From Chloroflexota bacterium (GTDB taxonomy: Bacteria > Chloroflexota > Anaerolineae > Anaerolineales > Villigracilaceae), in NCBI GenBank assembly GCA_020217065.1, contig JAIWOB010000141.1:1-10000 (forward strand): a stretch of DNA of 10,000 bases, read 5' to 3'. Position 1 is the stretch's first letter, and the number at the start of each line of letters is the position of its first letter. Positions 5,682-10,000 of the stretch are shown in pieces. Made by a program: the position numbers and the translations under genes. The notes beneath the pieces were generated by a model that saw nothing but the letters and a program-made list of their open reading frames with translations, did not search any database and was not told the origin of the DNA.

Positions 5682-6992
5682 ATGGAAGCAACGTATTACG
5701 TTGCCGTCATAGGGGCGGGACCGGCAGGGTTGTTCGCGGCAAAGGAATTAACTAATCAAGGCGTGCGGGTGGCGGTCTTCAACCGCGACATCAAACCGGG
5801 CGGATTGGTGGAGTACGGCATTTATCCCGACAAGCACAATATGAAGGAAATGCTCCGCCAACAATTCCGGCTTGCGATGGAGAATCCCAATCTCGATTAT
5901 TACGGAAATGTGGTCATCGCCAACAACGGCGACTTCACCTTTGAGGAATTGCAGGGCATGGGCTTTGACGCCATCATCGTTGCCGCGGGAGCGCAAGGCA
6001 CGAAGTGGCTCGGCTTGGAAGGCGAAGAACTTGAAGGCGTGTATCACGCCAAGGACGTGGTGTACGGCTACAACAGCCTGCCGCCCTACAGCCAAAAAAA
6101 ATTCCGCATCGGCAAACGCTGCGCCATCATCGGCGCGGGCAACGTGATGGTGGATGTGGCGCGCCACCTGCTGCAAAAGAAAAAAGTGGACGAGGTCGTC
6201 GTCGTCAACCGCCGCGGACCCGCCGAGGTGAACTTCACCAAGGATGAAATGAAGCATATCATCGCCAACCTGGACATGGAAGCGTTCGAGGAAGAAATGA
6301 AACGGGTGACGCCTCTCCTGCAAGCGGCTGGACAAGACCCCGAAACGGGACGCAAGCGGATTTTGGAATCGCTGCCCAAAGCGGACCCGAAAGCGGCGGA
6401 TGGAAAGCTGCGTTTCCGCTTCCTCTCCTCCCCCACCCGCATGGTCGGCGAGAACGGCTCTCTGGTTCAACTGGAAGTGGAAGAAAACATTCTGGTCAAC
6501 CGCGACGGACAATTTGGCGCGAAAGGCACGGGGGTCAAAACGACTTTAGACGTGGACACGGTCATCTTCGCCATTGGCGACATGATTGACGAATCCCTCG
6601 GTTTGCAAACTTCGAACAACGAGTTTGTCCAGCAACGCGAGCCGCGTTTCCCGATTGGCGGCGTTTCGTTCGAAACCCCCGTCGAGGGCGTATTCATCGG
6701 CGGCTGGGCGCGCAAAGCCAGCAATGGCTTGGTCGGCTACGCCCGCAGAGACGGCACGCACGCCGCGCAGGCAGTTTTACAATACCTGCAAACCAAACAG
6801 CCCAACGGCGCAGACGCCAACGCTGTAGATGCGAGAATCCGCAGCCTGCCCAAACCCGTCATCAACAAGGACGACGTCAAGCGGCTGGAAGCGATGGAAG
6901 CGGAGGAAGCGAAACGCCGCGGACTTGATTTCTTCAAGTGTTCCACAAACGAAGAAATGCTGCACCTCATGGGATTAGTCGAGACGGCGTAA
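5682..6992 (+). CDS. Adrenodoxin-reductase-type ferredoxin/flavodoxin-NADP+ reductase (FAD-dependent)
   Basis: This is a 436-residue cytoplasmic flavoprotein predicted to pass electrons between NADP(H) and a ferredoxin or flavodoxin. The FAD-binding fold starts with VAVIGAGPAG (7-16). GGLVEYGIYPDKHNMK (40-55) matches the GGLVRYGVAPDH signature of adrenodoxin reductase/FprA. The NADP-binding fold carries IGAGNVMVDVARHLL (150-164), and NRRGP (176-180) has arginines placed to bind the 2'-phosphate. The C-terminal GGWARKASNGLVGYARRDG (340-358) corresponds to the family's GWIKRGPTGVIG motif. Size is close to FprA (about 450). No iron-sulfur cysteine clusters are seen, so it is not an NfnB or GltD subunit with a fused cluster domain. 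The start has a good GGAGG. The redox partner is not encoded here. It stands alone and converges on the kinase operon. Confidence 0.88.
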   Translation: MEATYYVAVIGAGPAGLFAAKELTNQGVRVAVFNRDIKPGGLVEYGIYPDKHNMKEMLRQQFRLAMENPNLDYYGNVVIANNGDFTFEELQGMGFDAIIVAAGAQGTKWLGLEGEELEGVYHAKDVVYGYNSLPPYSQKKFRIGKRCAIIGAGNVMVDVARHLLQKKKVDEVVVVNRRGPAEVNFTKDEMKHIIANLDMEAFEEEMKRVTPLLQAAGQDPETGRKRILESLPKADPKAADGKLRFRFLSSPTRMVGENGSLVQLEVEENILVNRDGQFGAKGTGVKTTLDVDTVIFAIGDMIDESLGLQTSNNEFVQQREPRFPIGGVSFETPVEGVFIGGWARKASNGLVGYARRDGTHAAQAVLQYLQTKQPNGADANAVDARIRSLPKPVINKDDVKRLEAMEAEEAKRRGLDFFKCSTNEEMLHLMGLVETA

Positions 6993-7050
6993 CCGAAAAC
7001 GCTTTTGGAAGGCTGCCTCTTCCCATTCGTTGAAATAAATTTTCCGCGCT

Positions 7051-7992
7051 TCAGCGATTTTCAAAGGGACGCTCAAACGCAAAAGTTTTCGCAAATGCGT
7101 TTTCCAAGTCTGCGGCGGTAAATGCGCCTCCGCCAAACTGAAGCGCATTCGCCGCGCCCGCCGCAACCCCATATCGTAACGCGACATCGGGCGGTTTGCC
7201 GGCGTCGAAGGCAAACGTCAACCCGCCAAGAAAGGCGTCGCCGCTGCCAACGCTGCTGACCGCTTCCACCTTCGGGGAATGAGCAATCCACGCGCCCGAA
7301 GCGGCGACCAAGACCGCGCCGTCTTTTCCCAGCGTCGCCGCAGCGGATGAAACGCCCCGCGCCAGCAACTGCCTGCCTGCCGCTACCGCCTGCTCGGCGT
7401 CCGAGATTTTCAGCCCCAGCGCGTCTCCCAACTCCGCCGCATTGACCTTGATGTTCACGCCGCGCACATCCAGCGCAGACTTCAACGCGCTCCCGCTCGT
7501 ATCCACCCAGACGGATTTCCCTCGCGCAACCAGCCCTCGCAGCAAGCGGGCAAAATCATCCAGAGCGAATCCAGGCGGCAGACTCCCGCTCAGGCACACA
7601 AGTTGAGCCTGTTCCGCCCGCGTCCAAACATCGTTCAAAAACGCCTGACACTCTTCCGCGCTTACTTCCGCGCCCGCTTCATTGACCACAGTGGCGTCCC
7701 TGCCGCGCTCGACCACAATGACACAAGTGCGCGTTTCATTCTTCATCCGCGTCCAATGCGCAGGCAAGCCTTCGCGCCGCGCCAACTCCGCCAGCAGATT
7801 GCCCGCATGACCGCCAATCAATCCCATGCAAAACGGCTCGCCGCCCAGAGAATGAATCGCGCGCGCCACATTGAGTCCTTTGCCGCCCGCCGCCGTCAAC
7901 GACTTCTCGGCGCGATGGACTTCGCCGACACGCAGAGCGTTCACAAGCAGAGTGCGGTCAATGGCAGGGTTGGGGGTAACGCATAAAATCAT
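7051..7992 (-). CDS. PfkB-family sugar-phosphate kinase, FruK/LacC type
   Basis: This is a 313-residue kinase of the 1-phosphofructokinase / tagatose-6-phosphate kinase / PfkB group, which phosphorylates a ketohexose monophosphate to the bisphosphate with ATP. Diagnostic features are the N-terminal VTPNPAIDRT (5-14), the substrate loop GGKGLNVARA (36-45), ATLGKDGA (219-226) in the nucleotide site, and SSVGSGDAFLGG (246-257) with catalytic base D252 and its anion hole. The start at 7992 is chosen because it begins the conserved strand MILCVTPNPAID and overlaps the upstream kinase stop as ATGA, indicating coupling. The 27-residue upstream extension is low-complexity and antisense to nothing conserved. 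Next to a LacD-like aldolase, tagatose-6-phosphate or fructose-6-phosphate kinase activity is more likely than a free-standing FruK, but the substrate is unproven. Confidence 0.9.
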   Translation of the reverse strand: MILCVTPNPAIDRTLLVNALRVGEVHRAEKSLTAAGGKGLNVARAIHSLGGEPFCMGLIGGHAGNLLAELARREGLPAHWTRMKNETRTCVIVVERGRDATVVNEAGAEVSAEECQAFLNDVWTRAEQAQLVCLSGSLPPGFALDDFARLLRGLVARGKSVWVDTSGSALKSALDVRGVNIKVNAAELGDALGLKISDAEQAVAAGRQLLARGVSSAAATLGKDGAVLVAASGAWIAHSPKVEAVSSVGSGDAFLGGLTFAFDAGKPPDVALRYGVAAGAANALQFGGGAFTAADLENAFAKTFAFERPFENR

Positions 7993-8903
7993 AGAAATTT
8001 CAGCGCCTCTTCCAGCGTGGGCTGCGCCGCCGCGCCGCCCGCCGCCTGCGTGGAAAGCGCCCCGCACACGCAAGCCAGCCGCAGCGACTTCTCCAACCCC
8101 CAGCCGTTGAGATAACCGTAGATGAATCCCGCGTCAAACGAATCGCCTGCGCCGACCGTATCCACAACGTTGACGGGAATACTTTCGATATGGATTTTCT
8201 GACCCTTTGAGATTCCCAACGCTCCATCCTTTCCCAACTTAATCGCGGTCGTCTCCGCCCTGACCTGAAGCCTGTTCGCCGCTTCCTCGATATTTTCCGC
8301 CGCTGTGAGCGACTTCGCTTCGGCTTCGTTGGGGAGGAAGACATCCGTCACGGCAAGCAAGTCGTCGAATCCGCGCCACTGCTCGGACGGGTCGTAGTTG
8401 GTGTCGAGGGAAGCGGTCAATCCCAGAGAGCGGACGCGCTGAAACAAGGCGGGCAGGTCGGGCTGGAGTTTGGTTTGCAGGAAGTACGACGCCACATGCA
8501 GGTGACGCGCTTGAATCAACAAACTGTCGGGGATATCCGAGGCTTGAAGTTCAGTCATCAAACCGGGGTGAGTCAGAATCGCGCGGTCAACGCCGCGGTT
8601 GAGAATCACGCTCAAGCCCGTCTGCCCGTCGCGGCGGAGTATCACACGACTCACATCCACACCCCGCTTTTGCATCTCGTCCAGCATGAAACGACCAAAT
8701 ACATCGTCGCCGCAGATTCCGATGAACGCGGTCTTCAATCCCAAGCGCGCCGCGCCGCAGGCAAAGATGACAGACGACGAGCCGATGGTCAGGGAGGCGG
8801 AGTCAACCAGTTTTTCCACCTGACCAAACTCAGGCATGACGTCGCCTGTGAGAATCAGGTCGGGATTGATTTCGCCGGCGACAAGGATGTCAAATGGTTT
8901 CAT
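7989..8903 (-). CDS. PfkB-family carbohydrate kinase, ribokinase type
   Basis: This is a 304-residue cytoplasmic kinase of the ribokinase/fructokinase branch. It opens with DILVAGEINPDLIL (5-18). The usual GG-x-x-N segment is replaced by IGSSSVIFACGAARLG (40-55), and IGICGDDVFG (61-70) follows. IKLGKDGAL (221-229) lines the nucleotide site, and VVDTVGAGDSFDAGF (246-260) is the PfkB signature with catalytic D254. It probably adds the first phosphate to a free sugar or sugar acid. It starts 16 bases after the aldolase stop with no visible Shine-Dalgarno, and overlaps the next kinase by 4 bases, so the three genes appear translationally linked. A sulfofructose kinase role was considered because of the YihT-like aldolase, but I see no specific support. 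Confidence 0.9.
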   Translation of the reverse strand: MKPFDILVAGEINPDLILTGDVMPEFGQVEKLVDSASLTIGSSSVIFACGAARLGLKTAFIGICGDDVFGRFMLDEMQKRGVDVSRVILRRDGQTGLSVILNRGVDRAILTHPGLMTELQASDIPDSLLIQARHLHVASYFLQTKLQPDLPALFQRVRSLGLTASLDTNYDPSEQWRGFDDLLAVTDVFLPNEAEAKSLTAAENIEEAANRLQVRAETTAIKLGKDGALGISKGQKIHIESIPVNVVDTVGAGDSFDAGFIYGYLNGWGLEKSLRLACVCGALSTQAAGGAAAQPTLEEALKFL

Positions 8904-8919
8904 GGTCGAAAGTCAAAGG

Positions 8920-9870
8920 TCAGTAGGTTTTGTACCAGTGGAAGGGGGCTTCGGTTTGGTAAAAGCCGGTGAAGGGTTTGGCAAGCGCATTGCAGAGAGC
9001 GGTGAGACGGTTAAGGCGTTCGGCGGCGACATCGCGCAGGAAGGTTTGACGTTCCGCGCGCCCCATCGTCACGGCTTCCTTCCACACGGCGCGCCCAACG
9101 GCGATTCCGCTTGCGCCCGCGTTGCAAGCGACAATCACTTGCTGGACAAAGGTCTCGTAGTCCACAGCGGCGGAGAGCAAAATCCACGGGACGGCGCTGG
9201 CGGATGAAATTTCCTTGCAGGCGTCCATCCATGTTTCCTCGCTGAGCGAAGTCGAAACGTCGAGCGGGAATTCCGCCTTGAGGATGTCCGCGCCAAGCGG
9301 AGTTAATCGTCTGGCGGTTTCAACGACCACGTAGCGTTTTTCGTCTGAGGAAAGTTTCTTGGTCTCATCCAGTGAATACGAAAGCGGTTCGAGCATGAGG
9401 ACAAGGTCATGCCTGCCGCACTCCTCGGCGACCGTGGCGGTGAAATTTTCGATTTCCTTTGCAGTAGGCGAATCGGGATGGTAATAGACCAGCAACTTGA
9501 CGGCGGACGCTCCCATGCGTTTGGCTTTTTCCACCGACCAGCCAGGGATAATCTGCGCGTGACGGGCGGTGGCGTCGCCTGTGTAGCCAGTCGATTCGAC
9601 AGCCACCACCAAGCCCGCATGGTTGGGAATGACGTTCGCGGCAACGGCTTGGGCGGCGGAAACTTCGGGGTCGAGCAGGACAGCCGTCGCGTAGGGCGCA
9701 AGCGCGGAGGTCACATCCAGCTTGAAGCAGGAGAGTTCGGCGTCCTCCACAAAGGCGGGATTCGCCTTGCGAAGATTCTGACGATGGTCGAGGGCAAGCG
9801 CGGTGAAAGTCCCGCGCGGAGAGGAAATTTGTTGTAGTCCGCGTAGTTTTCCGATGGAGATGGGTTTCAT
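8920..9870 (-). CDS. Class I aldolase of the LacD/YihT family (tagatose-1,6-bisphosphate aldolase-like)
   Basis: This is a 316-residue TIM-barrel class I aldolase that would cleave a ketohexose bisphosphate, or a related phospho-sugar, into dihydroxyacetone phosphate and an aldehyde. Family features are FTALALDHRQNL (22-33), YATAVLLDPE (60-69), ASAVKLLVYYHPD (121-133) with K125, LEPLSY (160-165), GADILKAEFPLDV (193-205) with K198 as the likely Schiff-base lysine, and GASGIAVGRAVWKEA (252-266) for phosphate binding. From memory, the C-terminal half resembles sulfofructosephosphate aldolase YihT at least as well as LacD, while VLLDPE and VKLLVYY are LacD-like. The start at 9870 gives normal length; only a weak GGA precedes it. 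With the two downstream kinases it forms a catabolic set. Family assignment is firm, the substrate is not. Confidence 0.9.
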   Translation of the reverse strand: MKPISIGKLRGLQQISSPRGTFTALALDHRQNLRKANPAFVEDAELSCFKLDVTSALAPYATAVLLDPEVSAAQAVAANVIPNHAGLVVAVESTGYTGDATARHAQIIPGWSVEKAKRMGASAVKLLVYYHPDSPTAKEIENFTATVAEECGRHDLVLMLEPLSYSLDETKKLSSDEKRYVVVETARRLTPLGADILKAEFPLDVSTSLSEETWMDACKEISSASAVPWILLSAAVDYETFVQQVIVACNAGASGIAVGRAVWKEAVTMGRAERQTFLRDVAAERLNRLTALCNALAKPFTGFYQTEAPFHWYKTY

Positions 9871-9885
9871 AATAAAATTCCATGC

Positions 9886-9908
9886 AGGTCACGCTTGAAG
9901 CGCGACCT
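9886..9908 (-). repeat. Short GC-rich palindrome, possible REP-like element
   Basis: AGGTCACGC (9886-9894) and GCGCGACCT (9900-9908) pair over 9 positions with one mismatch (a G-U wobble in minus-strand RNA) around TTGAA; the inner bases can also pair. It covers the TAG stop of the upstream partial gene and lies between that gene and the aldolase. No T-run follows on the minus strand, so it is not a standard terminator. It could stabilise or attenuate the transcript or be one copy of a dispersed palindrome; the window holds only one. Confidence 0.5.
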
Positions 9909-9999
9909 ATTCACAGGTTTGCAGCCACGCATCCAGTTCACGATTTTTGAGGATGACGCTGAAGTTAAGTTTCTTTGCCTGTTCGCAGAATTTGGCGAA
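9907..9999 (-). CDS. C-terminal fragment of an unidentified protein (cut by window edge)
   Basis: The last 30 codons of a minus-strand reading frame enter from the right edge, reading FAKFCEQAKKLNFSVILKNR and then ELDAWLQTCE before TAG at 9909-9907. The segment looks like a helix, a strand and a helix in a soluble protein, but it is too short to assign. It is 36 bases upstream of the aldolase on the same strand and is probably the preceding gene of the sugar operon, so an isomerase, kinase or sugar-binding enzyme is possible. Its stop codon lies within the palindrome at 9886-9908. It is too short to be sure it is a gene, but the frame is open to the edge and the composition is protein-like. 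Confidence 0.6.
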   Translation of the reverse strand, partial: FAKFCEQAKKLNFSVILKNRELDAWLQTCE

Positions 10000-10000
10000 G

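Noticed and set aside
5748..6512. Long 254-codon open frame antisense to the ferredoxin-NADP reductase gene
   Set aside because: It lies entirely within a gene with clear FAD and NADP motifs. Its translation is rich in His, Phe and Val without any family motif, as expected for a mirror frame of GC-rich coding DNA.
7006..7024. GGAAG...CTTCC hairpin between the convergent reductase and kinase genes
   Set aside because: It has only five base pairs and no T-tract in either direction; not a convincing terminator.
1..10000. CRISPR array, insertion sequence or prophage
   Set aside because: No regularly spaced direct repeats, transposase or integrase motifs, or terminal inverted repeats with target duplication were seen. 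The tRNA genes show no adjacent integrase or duplicated 3' end.

Overview
The window is a compact bacterial chromosomal segment of moderate GC content. Its genes are housekeeping or metabolic, and I see no insertion sequence, prophage or CRISPR array. Three things point, as inference only, to the Chloroflexota and perhaps the Anaerolineae: the paired M16 peptidase genes, a LacD-like aldolase next to PfkB kinases, and tRNA genes without an encoded CCA end. No rRNA or complete phylogenetic marker is present to settle this.

Left edge (1-488, minus strand): tRNA-Thr(UGU), tRNA-Tyr(GUA) and tRNA-Thr(GGU) lead into the first 25 codons of EF-Tu (tuf), behind a near-consensus promoter. This is the old thrU-tyrU-(glyT)-thrT-tufB arrangement without the glycine tRNA. 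Back to back with it (518-1690, plus strand), a consensus promoter carrying a perfect GAAC-N4-GTTC dyad, which looks like a LexA/SOS box, drives two genes: a single-domain FtsK/HerA-like P-loop ATPase and a 78-residue protein of unknown function. A strong hairpin terminator ends this unit. This putatively damage-inducible pair is the least explained part of the window.

Middle (1689-5416, minus strand): a close-packed series reads membrane-anchored beta-rich protein, catalytic M16 zinc peptidase, catalytically dead M16 partner, and acpS (holo-ACP synthase). The two M16 proteins probably form a heterodimer. Divergent from this series, a gene with its own AT-rich promoter region (5560-6992, plus strand) encodes an adrenodoxin-reductase-type ferredoxin/flavodoxin-NADP reductase. 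A CRP/FNR-like dyad lies between the two units.

Right edge (7051-9999, minus strand): a sugar-catabolic series reads unknown partial gene, LacD/YihT-family class I aldolase, ribokinase-type PfkB kinase, and FruK/LacC-type PfkB kinase. The two kinase genes overlap by 4 bases. Two kinases plus an aldolase fit stepwise phosphorylation of a ketohexose to the bisphosphate and cleavage to two trioses. The actual sugar cannot be read from the sequence.
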